Positions 35,753 to 44,837 of a DNA stretch of 64,000 nt are shown in pieces; positions within the stretch are counted from its first letter, which is position 1, and the number at the start of each line of letters is the position of its first letter. The DNA is from Romboutsia sedimentorum (lineage in GTDB: Bacteria; Bacillota; Clostridia; Peptostreptococcales; Peptostreptococcaceae), in NCBI RefSeq assembly GCF_030131845.1, contig NZ_JASKYM010000001.1, positions 744,001 to 808,000 of the forward strand. The letters run 5' to 3'. The translations under genes and the position numbers were made by a program. Below the pieces are notes generated by a model, which worked only from the letters and a program-made list of their open reading frames with translations, was not told the DNA's origin and ran no database searches.

Positions 35753-36793
35753 TTAAGCAAAATAATTTATTATTTGTAAGTTTGAAATTTCATTTATATC
35801 ATCATTTGAGTAATACGATTTATTCCAATTTATAGTTAAATTAATCGCTTCCTCTATGCCTATTTTAGGTTTCCATCCAAAAGTATTTTTTATTTTTGAA
35901 CAGTCTAATTTTAAAAAATTACTTTCATGATATCTATTTTGCTCATCTTTGTTTATCCAGTTAGCATTATTCCATGACTTACAAAATAAGTTAACTAATT
36001 TTTTTGTTGTAATACATCCGTCATCATTAGGTCCAACATTATAGCTACCTTCAAGTGATTTATCCCCATATTGTTTTTGAGCAATAATCAAATATGCTGA
36101 TAATGCCTCAAATACATGTTGATATGGTCTAATAGACTCAGGATTTCTAACTATAATCTTCTTTTTATCTATAGTTGATCTAACACAATCAGGTATAATT
36201 CTATCCTTTGCAAAATCTCCCCCACCTATGACGTTTCCAGCCCTTACTGTTGATATAGATATATTTTCATCAAAAAAAGATTTTTTATATGAGCTAGTTA
36301 TTATTTCTGAACAAGATTTTGAGTTTGAATACGGATCAAACCCATTCAGCTCATCACTTTCACGATAAGCCCATTCCCATTCTTTATTGTTATAGACTTT
36401 GTCTGTAGTCACGTTTATAACAGATTTTACACTATTGCAAAACCTTATACTTTCTAATAAGTTGACGGTGCCCATTATATTAGTTTCATATGTATAAACT
36501 GGGTCATTGTATGATTCTCCTACTAATGGTTGCGCTGCTAAATGAAATACTATCTCCGGTTTATTCTCCATAAATACACTTTTTAATTCATCTAATTTTC
36601 TTATATCTAAAATCACAGAATTAATATTATTTTTAATATTTAAAATGTTAAATAAAGATGGATCACTATCTGGTTCTAAAGAAACTCCAACTACTTCAGC
36701 ACCTGCCATAGATAGTATTTTACAAAGCCAACTTCCTTTAAATCCAGTATGTCCCGTAACCAAAACTCGTTTATTTTTATAAAACTCTAACAT
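35753..36793 (-). CDS. rfbG: CDP-glucose 4,6-dehydratase
   Basis: About 346 residues of the extended SDR family with the RfbG-specific opening KRVLVTGHTGFKGSWLCKIL, then VFHLAAQPLVGESYNDPVYT and the Ser/Thr-Tyr-Lys triad around NVTTDKVYNNKEWEWAYRES and YSNSKSCSEI. It converts CDP-glucose to CDP-4-keto-6-deoxyglucose in the cytoplasm. The ATG at 36793 lies 3 bp after the rfbF stop and behind GGAAGGTG, so rfbF and rfbG are probably coupled. Confidence 0.92.
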   Translation of the reverse strand: MLEFYKNKRVLVTGHTGFKGSWLCKILSMAGAEVVGVSLEPDSDPSLFNILNIKNNINSVILDIRKLDELKSVFMENKPEIVFHLAAQPLVGESYNDPVYTYETNIMGTVNLLESIRFCNSVKSVINVTTDKVYNNKEWEWAYRESDELNGFDPYSNSKSCSEIITSSYKKSFFDENISISTVRAGNVIGGGDFAKDRIIPDCVRSTIDKKKIIVRNPESIRPYQHVFEALSAYLIIAQKQYGDKSLEGSYNVGPNDDGCITTKKLVNLFCKSWNNANWINKDEQNRYHESNFLKLDCSKIKNTFGWKPKIGIEEAINLTINWNKSYYSNDDINEISNLQIINYFA

Positions 36794-36795
36794 AA

Positions 36796-37572
36796 TCACC
36801 ACACCTTCCATTTCGCATTATCACTTCTCCATAATTGCTCCAATAAAGATTTATCTCTTTGTGTATCCATGCATTGCCAAAAACCTTTATGTTTATATGC
36901 ATTTAGCATATTTTGCTTTGCTAACATTTCTAATGGTTCTTTTTCTAATATTATTTCATCACCCTTTATATAATCAAATATTTTTGGCTCTAAAACCATA
37001 TACCCACCATTTATCCAACCGCCATCTTCTCTATGTTTTTCTTTAAAAGAGTTTATTGATTTATTATCATTATCTATATCTAGTATTCCAAATCTACCTT
37101 CTGGTTGTATAGCTGTTATTGTCGCAATTTTATTATTTTGATTATGAAATTCTAATAATTCATTTATATTAACATCGCATACACCATCACCATATGTTAG
37201 CATAAACGTTTCATTTCCTATATATTTTTGAATTTTTTTTAATCTTCCACCTGTCATAGTATCAAGTCCAGTGTCAACAAGTGTTACTTTCCATGGTTCT
37301 GCAATATTCGAATGAACAATCATATCATTATTTTTAGTGAAATCAAAAGTTATATCTGATCTATGTAGATAATAATTTGCAAAGTATTCTTTAATTGCAT
37401 ATCCTTTGTAACCGCAACATATAATAAAATCATTAAATCCATAATAAGAATACGTCTTCATAATATGCCATAATATAGGATTATTTCCAATTTCAATCAT
37501 AGGCTTAGGTCTTAAGTGTGATTCTTCTGATATTCTCGTTCCATAACCACCTGCAAGTATTACAATTTTCAT
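36796..37572 (-). CDS. rfbF: Glucose-1-phosphate cytidylyltransferase
   Basis: The 258-residue nucleotidyltransferase has the RfbF fingerprint: MKIVILAGGYGTRISEESHL, RPKPMIEIGNNPILWHIMKT, FIICCGYKGYAIKEYFANYY, LTYGDGVCDVNINELLEFHN, and near the end GFWQCMDTQRDKSLLEQLWR. It makes CDP-glucose from CTP and glucose-1-phosphate, the first step toward 3,6-dideoxyhexoses. A gap of about 138 bp separates it from the upstream glycosyltransferase; I saw no firm promoter there. Confidence 0.94.
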   Translation of the reverse strand: MKIVILAGGYGTRISEESHLRPKPMIEIGNNPILWHIMKTYSYYGFNDFIICCGYKGYAIKEYFANYYLHRSDITFDFTKNNDMIVHSNIAEPWKVTLVDTGLDTMTGGRLKKIQKYIGNETFMLTYGDGVCDVNINELLEFHNQNNKIATITAIQPEGRFGILDIDNDNKSINSFKEKHREDGGWINGGYMVLEPKIFDYIKGDEIILEKEPLEMLAKQNMLNAYKHKGFWQCMDTQRDKSLLEQLWRSDNAKWKVW

Positions 37573-37710
37573 ATTATTTTCTCCTCTTCCTAATTTAATG
37601 ATTTTTTCAGAGATTTATGTCTATATATACCTACTCTAAAAATATAAGTACTAATTTTCACCACACTATCTTTTGTAATTACACTCTAATCTAGCTATAC
37701 ATTTATAACA

Positions 37711-39936
37711 TTATTTTACTATTTTGTCTAATATTTCTTCTACCTCTTCTTTTAAATTACAATTCAACTTTACAGCCTCTAGGTAAAACTTCTTTGCATT
37801 ATCAAAATCGTTTAATTTTTCTTTTACATATGCTATATTAAAAATCACATTATCATCATATCTATTGTTTATATATGCCATCTTGAAATCTTTATCAGCT
37901 TCCATAAACTTTGATAAACAAGTGTTTATAATTCCGTTCAAATTAAAGGTTTCATTATTATCAAATATTTCTTTATATTCTTTTATCATTTGTATACTTT
38001 CATTTATATTTCCTAAGTTAATATTTTCTTCTATAATAGCTTTATATTTACTGTTAAGTATTTTTACTTCTTCACTTTCATTAAGTTCTTTTTTGAATTT
38101 TTCTATTAATATTTCTATTCCTTTTTTATGATGATGATTGTCTATAAGCAATATTTTCATTTCTTTTATGTATTTTAATTTATTGAATTCCTTATTTTTT
38201 TGTATCATTGTAATTTTAATAATGAATACATCTTCTTCATTTTTAGCAAATATCATTAATTGTTCATCCGTTAAATCCTTATTGCTTGCTTGCCTTAAAT
38301 AATCATAATTATATGTTATATACATTAAAAATAAATTTTCATATTTTTCATATTTTAAATTTCCATATAACAATAACGATTTTGACAAAGAACTATATAT
38401 ACTTAATTTATTTAAATCTAAAGTATTTGAAGCCTCTAATAAATAATTATATAAATCTAATATACAATCTCTCCTATGGTTAATCAAATAATCGAAATGA
38501 TTTTGGATATTTACATTGCTCATCCCATTTAATAGATCTGTTAAACTATGATCTTGATTAAGCCCAAAATAAATCAAGTCTGAATAATAAGATTCTTTTT
38601 CATTTTTTAAAATTTGATTTAATTCTTCAATTGATAATTTTTCACCGTTTCTTACATTATTTAATACAGCATAATTTCCATCTATCATAGAAAACATTTC
38701 ATAAATTTTACTTCTATCATCTTCTTTTATAATAGTTATCATTGTTTCTAAATTTAACTTAAAGGTATTTTTTTCAACTATCGAATCTGATATTTTCTTA
38801 TATATATCTAATATTTTTTCAATATTTCCCAATTTGTATAAACTCATAAATATTTGTAAATATATTTTTTTTATTTGTTCAATCTCCATATTGTCTATTT
38901 TTTTTATAATTTCGTTATACATTTTTAATTCATAACACATATTAACAATGTCTATCTCGGCATTTTCTTTAAGTGACAAAGTATCTCCATCACATTCAAT
39001 ATTGTTAGCTTGTGTAGAAACATCATAATTTTCTATCAAAAATATGTATCTTTGATAAGTTTTTATACTATGTTTGTATTTTCCTAAAGTTTTTTGAGTT
39101 AATCCTAAATAATAGCATATATCTATATTTTTATTATCTTTCTTCATATAATTAGTACATAATTTTTCACATTTTTCAAATTCAGATAAACAAATGTATA
39201 ATCTTGCTAAATTTGAGATAATATATATTGGTACATATCCTGATTTACTATAAACAACATATGCTTTATTGATATATTCAAGCGCCTCTTGGTGCTTATC
39301 CGATGCAAGATGATTTTTCCCTAATTGAAAATTTACATATGGGTCATTCGGATTTTTTTTTAGTTCTTGAAATAATATTTGTTCATTTCTTTTTAACTTC
39401 GTTTGTCTTAACTCTTCATTTACATACATATATCCATAATGTTTAAATAAAGCTATATTATTATATATAGGTTCTCTATAAGTAGGCTGCTCATGTATAG
39501 CTCCTTCATATTTAAAGCCTTTATCATTTTTAAATAATCTTAAAATAGATCCCTTGCTATATGCTTTTTCATCTTCCGAATGTATATTTCTTAGTTCTAT
39601 AGATGCACAATTATATTTTTTATATAAATTTGAATTGAAAAATTCAATCAAATTATTGCAATCTAATAATTCTTCATCTGCATCTAATACTAGTATCCAT
39701 TCTCCTTTAGCATAACTAATTGATTGATTTCTCATTTGTGCAAAATTGTTGTTCCACTTAGTACAATATATTTTATCGGTATATTTCTTAGCTATGTCTA
39801 TACTTTTATCACTTGAACCCGTATCCAAGATAATAAGTTCACTATTTATATTCTTCATTAAAGGTTGTAATGAACTTAAAGTTTTATCTAAGTATTTTTC
39901 TTCATTTCTAACCATCATTGTAATGCTTAATAACAT
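37711..39936 (-). CDS. Family 2 glycosyltransferase with long TPR-like tail
   Basis: About 741 residues. The N-terminal ~210 form a GT2 domain (LLSITMMVRNEEKYLDKTLS, ELIILDTGSSDKSIDIAKKY, KGEWILVLDADEELLDCNNL with the DAD metal site, FKYEGAIHEQPTYREPIYNN). The remainder is helical, with tetratricopeptide-like units such as PYVNFQLGKNHLASDKHQEA and ICYYLGLTQKTLGKYKHSIK. GT2-TPR proteins of this kind lie beside flagellin genes in many Firmicutes and are thought to glycosylate flagellin directly. The start is the ATG at 39936 after AAGGAAGG, not the upstream ATG at 40011. It lies directly downstream of the fliC terminator. Confidence 0.8.
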   Translation of the reverse strand: MLLSITMMVRNEEKYLDKTLSSLQPLMKNINSELIILDTGSSDKSIDIAKKYTDKIYCTKWNNNFAQMRNQSISYAKGEWILVLDADEELLDCNNLIEFFNSNLYKKYNCASIELRNIHSEDEKAYSKGSILRLFKNDKGFKYEGAIHEQPTYREPIYNNIALFKHYGYMYVNEELRQTKLKRNEQILFQELKKNPNDPYVNFQLGKNHLASDKHQEALEYINKAYVVYSKSGYVPIYIISNLARLYICLSEFEKCEKLCTNYMKKDNKNIDICYYLGLTQKTLGKYKHSIKTYQRYIFLIENYDVSTQANNIECDGDTLSLKENAEIDIVNMCYELKMYNEIIKKIDNMEIEQIKKIYLQIFMSLYKLGNIEKILDIYKKISDSIVEKNTFKLNLETMITIIKEDDRSKIYEMFSMIDGNYAVLNNVRNGEKLSIEELNQILKNEKESYYSDLIYFGLNQDHSLTDLLNGMSNVNIQNHFDYLINHRRDCILDLYNYLLEASNTLDLNKLSIYSSLSKSLLLYGNLKYEKYENLFLMYITYNYDYLRQASNKDLTDEQLMIFAKNEEDVFIIKITMIQKNKEFNKLKYIKEMKILLIDNHHHKKGIEILIEKFKKELNESEEVKILNSKYKAIIEENINLGNINESIQMIKEYKEIFDNNETFNLNGIINTCLSKFMEADKDFKMAYINNRYDDNVIFNIAYVKEKLNDFDNAKKFYLEAVKLNCNLKEEVEEILDKIVK

Positions 39937-39967
39937 AAATATACCTTCCTTATAATTAAATTTAAAA

Positions 39968-39998
39968 ATAAAGAGTAAAGCATATGCTTTACCCTTTA
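39968..39998 (-). terminator. Terminator of the flagellin gene
   Basis: The perfect palindrome gtaaagcatatgctttac is extended by AAAG/CTTT arms and followed on the minus strand by ATTTTTA. It lies between the fliC stop (40015) and the ribosome site of the next glycosyltransferase, so expression of the island would need read-through or its own promoter. Confidence 0.8.
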
Positions 39999-40014
39999 GT
40001 CTTAAATTCAATAA

Positions 40015-40824
40015 TTATCTTAATAATTGAGTTACAGATTCTGGTTGTTGTTTAGCTTGTCCAACCATAGCTTGAGCTGCTTGATTTAATATGTTTAATT
40101 TTGATAAGTTAACCATCTCTTTAGCAACGTCTACGTCTCTTATTCTTGATTCTGCTGCACTTAAGTTTTCACTTGAAGTTGTTAAGTTAGAAGAAGTATA
40201 TTCTAATCTATTTTGCATAGCTCCTAAATTAGATCTTCCAGTATTTATTGATTCTAAAGCTGTATCTAATGCTGTTACTAATGCTGCAGCTTCAGTTTTA
40301 CTTCCTACCTTAACAGAAGTACTTAATGCTGTATTTATACTAGCTAAGTTTACAGTTTGTACATCTCTAGTTTCAGCATTAGCTCCTGCTTGTATAGTTA
40401 TAGTAGATCCTGTGTTTAATATATTTTGCCCATTAAATTTAGTTTCTTGAGCTATTTTGCCCATTTCACTATTTAAAGCACTTAACTCAGTACTTATTTT
40501 AGCTCTATCAGTAGTTGTTAGAGTTTCACTACCACCTTGAATTGCTAACTCTCTCATTCTTTGAGCTATGTTTCCAGCTTCTTCTAAAGCACCCTCTTGA
40601 GTTTGTACCATAGATATACCATCTTGTACGTTTCTATCAGCTTGTTCCATACCTCTTATTTGAGATCTCATTTTTTCAGATATAGCAAGACCTGCTGCAT
40701 CATCTCCAGCTTTGTTTATTCTTAATCCTGAAGATAATTTTTGCATAGAATTTCCTGATAAAGCAGTATTCTTTGCCATTTGGTTAGTTGCTATCATAGC
40801 GTTCATATTAGTGTTTATTCTCAT
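40015..40824 (-). CDS. fliC: Flagellin
   Basis: The 269-residue flagellin has well-conserved ends: MRINTNMNAMIATNQMAKNT, KLSSGLRINKAGDDAAGLAI and QADRNVQDGISMVQTQEGAL at the N-terminus; SRIRDVDVAKEMVNLSKLNI and LNQAAQAMVGQAKQQPESVT at the C-terminus. The central surface domain is very short (about 125-195) and rich in Ser, Thr and Ala, which leaves Ser/Thr sites for O-linked sugars. It is the filament subunit, exported with FliS help. A textbook sigma-D promoter lies at 40907-40933 and a terminator just after the stop. Confidence 0.97.
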   Translation of the reverse strand: MRINTNMNAMIATNQMAKNTALSGNSMQKLSSGLRINKAGDDAAGLAISEKMRSQIRGMEQADRNVQDGISMVQTQEGALEEAGNIAQRMRELAIQGGSETLTTTDRAKISTELSALNSEMGKIAQETKFNGQNILNTGSTITIQAGANAETRDVQTVNLASINTALSTSVKVGSKTEAAALVTALDTALESINTGRSNLGAMQNRLEYTSSNLTTSSENLSAAESRIRDVDVAKEMVNLSKLNILNQAAQAMVGQAKQQPESVTQLLR

Positions 40825-40906
40825 TTTTTTACTCTCCTTAGTTTTTTAACGACATCCTTGTCTTTTTTATATACAAATACTCGGCCAAGTATTGCTTACA
40901 ATATAT

Positions 40907-40933
40907 ATATCGGCATAGTTTTTAAAACCTTTA
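40907..40933 (-). promoter_or_regulatory. Sigma-D (FliA) promoter of flagellin
   Basis: The minus strand reads TAAA, 15 bases, then GCCGATAT, a full match to the sigma-28/sigma-D consensus. The -35 element overlaps the stop codon of the upstream fliT-like gene. The leader to the fliC ATG is about 80 bases. Confidence 0.92.
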
Positions 40934-41260
40934 CACTTTTTCATTGAAAATATTTAATTTTTCTTTATTAAAATTTATATATGAGTTATTAGCACGTTCA
41001 GACCTCTTATGCTCTCTAATTTCACACTTAACTCTATCTATATTTTCACTTAATAATTTGTGAATATTCTTGTCTATATCTAATATTCCATCATTCATTA
41101 AAATTTTTTTAAACTCACTTGAGTTATCTTCTTTCTCTAATAATATTTGTCTTTCGTCTAAAAGACGCTCTATATTATCTAATTTCCCTTTATTAAGGTC
41201 ATCAATTATTTTTATAGATATATCTTTATATAGTTTACATTTTTGTATCATAGTTTTCAC
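40931..41260 (-). CDS. FliT-like flagellar protein
   Basis: The 109-residue protein is wholly helical and highly charged (MKTMIQKCKLYKDISIKIID, GKLDNIERLLDERQILLEKE, IREHKRSERANNSYINFNKE). It lies between fliD and fliC, where C. difficile and many Bacilli encode FliT, the export chaperone of the filament cap FliD. The call rests on position, size and helical content. The FliT pattern LLxxR is visible in the second segment. Confidence 0.65.
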   Translation of the reverse strand: MKTMIQKCKLYKDISIKIIDDLNKGKLDNIERLLDERQILLEKEDNSSEFKKILMNDGILDIDKNIHKLLSENIDRVKCEIREHKRSERANNSYINFNKEKLNIFNEKV

Positions 41261-41266
41261 CTAACC

Positions 41267-42865
41267 TTACATTTGTGAAAAATAACTCATCTGAGAATTA
41301 AGTTTGTTCATACTTGATTCTAAATTTGCAAATTGCTTGTATAATTGTGACTCTCTTTCACTCATTTTTCTTTGAAGCTTCTTTATACCTTCTTCTTGTC
41401 TTTTTAATTGTTCTGAGTAAAAGTTATTTACTGCTGAAGCAGTTTTTTCTAATCCAGCTTTTCTAGCAAAAATAGAAGATGAACCGCCTGTATAATCCTT
41501 TATAGTACTCTTCATACGTTCTAATACACTTGAATCGTCTTTAGCAAATATTTGATATACTTTATCAGAATTATTCTCTAAAGCCTTTATAAACTTTTTC
41601 TCATCTAGAGCTATTTGACCTTTTTTATTATAATCATCATGACTTGTCAATCCCATGTCATTTAGAATTGACATTTTATCTCCAAATATAGATTTTTGCA
41701 TATCATCCATAAATTTTCTCATTTCAGAATCATTTCTAAGTATGCCTTCTTTTGCTTTCTTTTCCCATCTTTCTATTTCTTCTTCACTCATATCTTCTTT
41801 TTGAGCTTCTGTTAGAGGTGGATAATCCACTTTTTTCTTTTCTGTTAAAAGATCATATACCTTGTCCATTATCTTATTATAATCTTCAACAAAAGCTTTC
41901 ATATTATCTACTACTGGTTGAACTTCTTGCTTTGATGTTAATTTAGTCTCTCCTAATCCTTTTACATTTATATTTATTCCATCTATAGTAAATATATTTT
42001 TTTCTTCATTTATAGTTTTTAAAACACTTCCATCTTTATCCTTAATTTCAATTTGTGAATTTTCACCTATAGAACTATTATTATTTACCCCAAACACAAA
42101 ATCTAAGGCATTAGAAGGCTGATCATAAACAACTGTAGTATTTCCATCAACATCTACGCTAGGTGTTCCTTTTTTTATTTCTATTTTACTTTTTTCACCA
42201 GTTTCTTTACATTCTATAGTAAATTTACCTGTAATTTCACTATATGAGGCTTTTACTTCTCCAGAAGTACTGTCATTAATTTTATTAATTAAAGTACCTA
42301 TTGTATCTGCTGGCTCTTTAATTATTTTATTCCCATTATCATCAAGCTTATCATTTCCTGAATCATCCTTTTCATAGACCGGTTCAGTTCTTATATTAAT
42401 TTCTTTAGATAAACCTTTCCCATCTTTCCCAAAGCTAATAGCAAACGTTTCATCTAAATTTAAACCCAATTCTTTTAATGTAGACTCATTTGTTAATGTT
42501 TTATTACTACTCAATTTAGGTTCTTGTGCCATCTTAATAACATTAAAATCATAGTTCATACTGTTTGCACCAGCATTTCCTGTTGCGGTTATTACATTAG
42601 GGTTTGAACTTGTAACAGTTAATGTACTCCATGCGCTACTACTTAATAAGGAATTTTTTGATGACAACGAAAAATATTTCTCTTCAAATCCTTTAGTATC
42701 TTTTATAATCTCTCTATAAATCTCTTGTTGCCATTTTGTAGTCTGTTCTTTTTGCTTAGCCTTATCTACTTTACTTTGTTCTCCTTTAAGCATTTCTTTT
42801 ATCATTGTATCTGTATCCATACCAGTAGCAAGCCCTGGTATTCTTACGCTACTTACGCTAGGCAT
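41267..42865 (-). CDS. fliD: Flagellar filament cap protein FliD
   Basis: The 532-residue protein has the FliD N-terminus (VRIPGLATGMDTDTMIKEML, then KQKEQTTKWQQEIYREI) and the C-terminal domain with RMKSTIKDYTGGSSSIFARK and SEQLKRQEEGIKKLQRKMSE, ending YKQFANLESSMNKLNSQMSY. It caps the growing filament and helps flagellin fold, and in C. difficile also contributes to adhesion. It follows fliS by 12 bp. Confidence 0.94.
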   Translation of the reverse strand: MPSVSSVRIPGLATGMDTDTMIKEMLKGEQSKVDKAKQKEQTTKWQQEIYREIIKDTKGFEEKYFSLSSKNSLLSSSAWSTLTVTSSNPNVITATGNAGANSMNYDFNVIKMAQEPKLSSNKTLTNESTLKELGLNLDETFAISFGKDGKGLSKEINIRTEPVYEKDDSGNDKLDDNGNKIIKEPADTIGTLINKINDSTSGEVKASYSEITGKFTIECKETGEKSKIEIKKGTPSVDVDGNTTVVYDQPSNALDFVFGVNNNSSIGENSQIEIKDKDGSVLKTINEEKNIFTIDGININVKGLGETKLTSKQEVQPVVDNMKAFVEDYNKIMDKVYDLLTEKKKVDYPPLTEAQKEDMSEEEIERWEKKAKEGILRNDSEMRKFMDDMQKSIFGDKMSILNDMGLTSHDDYNKKGQIALDEKKFIKALENNSDKVYQIFAKDDSSVLERMKSTIKDYTGGSSSIFARKAGLEKTASAVNNFYSEQLKRQEEGIKKLQRKMSERESQLYKQFANLESSMNKLNSQMSYFSQM

Positions 42866-42877
42866 AATCGTCCCCCC

Positions 42878-43261
42878 TTATTTACCAGTTTTTATCTTTC
42901 TATCAGCTTCATGCCACATGTCCCTGACATCTTCTATTAAAGGAAGTACTTTATCTATTATTTTTACATCCTTTTTTATATTCGCTTTTATAAGTTCATT
43001 TTTTATAAATTCATACACTTCATATAAATCTTGCATATAGCTACCTGCATCTTTATCCATAGTTATCATAAGTTCTAAAAATATATCTTGAACTCTAACT
43101 AATTCTTTATGCGCTCTTGGCATATTTTTCTCTAATATAGCCAACCTCGCTATCTTTGTATATTTAACAGCTCCATCTACTAACATTAATAATAATTGTT
43201 CTTGTGATGCCATGTTTACTGAATTTTGCTTATATGTATTATACGGATTTGATGTATACAT
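42878..43261 (-). CDS. fliS: Flagellin export chaperone FliS
   Basis: The 127-residue four-helix protein has the FliS opening NPYNTYKQNSVNMASQEQLL and then LMLVDGAVKYTKIARLAILE. It binds the flagellin C-terminus in the cytoplasm. Only one fliS is present; C. difficile has two copies here. Confidence 0.93.
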   Translation of the reverse strand: MYTSNPYNTYKQNSVNMASQEQLLLMLVDGAVKYTKIARLAILEKNMPRAHKELVRVQDIFLELMITMDKDAGSYMQDLYEVYEFIKNELIKANIKKDVKIIDKVLPLIEDVRDMWHEADRKIKTGK

Positions 43262-43279
43262 TTTTTCTCCCTCGCTCGT

Positions 43280-43492
43280 TTACTTAAATAACTTTAAAAT
43301 ATCATCTTTATTTGTTATAGCTTTTGAATTTTCATCTTTAACGTTATCATATACTTCTTTTCTAAGTATAATCTTGTCCTTAGGTGCGTCTATTGCTATC
43401 TTTATGCTTCCATCTTCGATTTTCGTTATTTTTATTTCTATGTCATCCCCTATTAATAGAGATTCACCTTTTTTCCTAGTAATTACTAACAT
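43280..43492 (-). CDS. csrA: Carbon storage regulator CsrA
   Basis: The 70-residue RNA-binding protein begins [20 protein letters not shown] and continues [20 protein letters not shown]. It blocks translation of flagellin mRNA by covering ribosome sites in Gram-positives. The start is the ATG at 43492, 6 bases after GGGAGTG; the GTG at 43501 would overlap this site. Its start overlaps the end of fliW by 17 bp, so the antagonist pair is translationally linked. Confidence 0.95.
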   Translation of the reverse strand: MLVITRKKGESLLIGDDIEIKITKIEDGSIKIAIDAPKDKIILRKEVYDNVKDENSKAITNKDDILKLFK

Positions 43493-43874
43493 GTTCGTCA
43501 CTCCCTGTTAAAGGTTCTTTTATGTTGTATTTATCATCTTGTAATATTAATTGCTTCCCTTTATTATTTTTTATGTTTATTATTATAGGAGCTTTTAAGT
43601 TAACTGTACTTTTTTCTAATGTTTTTCCTAATGTTATCAAGTTTAAAATTAATACATCTTTAGGGTTTTCTATCTTTAATTCATTTATTGTTTCGTCTTT
43701 TAAATTCACTTCATAGTTTTTATCAACTTCAAAAGGAGATATAGCTATAAATCCTATATTTATATTTTCTTTACAATTTACCATTTTATATTTCGAATTT
43801 TCTTCTACATCACTTATTGTAAATATTTTATACTCTTCAAACCCAGGTATTCCTTTGTCAAATACGATTTCCAT
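43476..43874 (-). CDS. fliW: Flagellar assembly factor FliW
   Basis: The 132-residue protein has the FliW features [60 protein letters not shown] and the terminal [20 protein letters not shown]. FliW binds flagellin or CsrA in a partner switch that matches flagellin translation to its export. It lies directly before csrA. Confidence 0.94.
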   Translation of the reverse strand: MEIVFDKGIPGFEEYKIFTISDVEENSKYKMVNCKENINIGFIAISPFEVDKNYEVNLKDETINELKIENPKDVLILNLITLGKTLEKSTVNLKAPIIINIKNNKGKQLILQDDKYNIKEPLTGSDEHVSNY

Positions 43875-43887
43875 ATTATCCTCCTAA

Positions 43888-44823
43888 TTATCTTAGGTAA
43901 TCAAGTATTGTTGGTTGTATTAACTTAGTTCCAACCTGAATAGATGCCTGATAAACCATTTCTGCTGATTTTAATTCTATAAATTTATTAACATGATCTA
44001 CGTCTTGATCTAATGATAATACACCCTTCATATTCAATATATTTTCATCATTAAGTTCTTTCAACTTTTCAGCTGTACTTACCCTTACTCCAAGTGTTGT
44101 TCTTGTCTCAACAGAATGATTAAATAATCCATCCATATCCTCTTTTACAGACCCTAGTAATTCTTTTTTACTGTTTTCAACATCTGTCCCATTAGCTATA
44201 TTATTCATAAGTTTTGATAAATTATTTATTTCACTAATGTAATCTTTACCATCATGTTCAAATATTTCTTTAGCTGAAACATTATAGTCTATGCTTATAC
44301 CATCTGATATGTCGGCCTTCAAATCCTTTGAATTAGCATTTGCATTTAATTCTAATTTTACTGTTCCGTCTGCATTTTCTATTATCTTAACTGGTGGTTC
44401 ATCAACACTATCTCCACCAAACATATATCTACCACCATGACTAGCATTTAGTATTTCTCCTAGTTCTTTGATTTTTTCATTCATTTCTGCGTTTATAGCT
44501 TTCATTTCATTTTCTGAATATGTACCGTTTCCGACCTTAAGTATAGATTCTTTAATATCACTAAGTGCTCTACCCACTTCTTCTAATGATGAATCTGTAT
44601 TGTTCATCCACCCTACTGTTTCATCTATATTATAATTATATTTTTCAGTATATTTTATTTCATTATTTAAATTCATTATTTTAATAGCTTTATGCGGATC
44701 ATCAGATATTCTATTTATTACTTTACCTGTATCAAGCTGCTTATTCATATTATCCATTCTTTGTAAATTTTGTTGTGTATCATACATATGATTTCTTATC
44801 ATTGAAGAATTTGTTATTCTCAT
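43888..44823 (-). CDS. flgL: Hook-filament junction protein FlgL
   Basis: The 311-residue flagellin-like protein has the N-terminus MRITNSSMIRNHMYDTQQNL with TGKVINRISDDPHKAIKIMN, a central DASHGGRYMFGGDSVDEPPV-like segment, and the C-terminal LDQDVDHVNKFIELKSAEMV ending in TILDYLR. It joins FlgK to the first flagellin ring. It follows flgK by 14 bp. Confidence 0.93.
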   Translation of the reverse strand: MRITNSSMIRNHMYDTQQNLQRMDNMNKQLDTGKVINRISDDPHKAIKIMNLNNEIKYTEKYNYNIDETVGWMNNTDSSLEEVGRALSDIKESILKVGNGTYSENEMKAINAEMNEKIKELGEILNASHGGRYMFGGDSVDEPPVKIIENADGTVKLELNANANSKDLKADISDGISIDYNVSAKEIFEHDGKDYISEINNLSKLMNNIANGTDVENSKKELLGSVKEDMDGLFNHSVETRTTLGVRVSTAEKLKELNDENILNMKGVLSLDQDVDHVNKFIELKSAEMVYQASIQVGTKLIQPTILDYLR

Positions 44824-44837
44824 AATTACCTCCTTGG

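Noticed and set aside
40880-40900. A second GCCGA-containing stretch (GCCGAGTATT, minus strand) near the flagellin promoter
   Set aside because: It departs from GCCGATAT and has no TAAA at 14-16 bp upstream, while the site at 40907-40933 is a full match.
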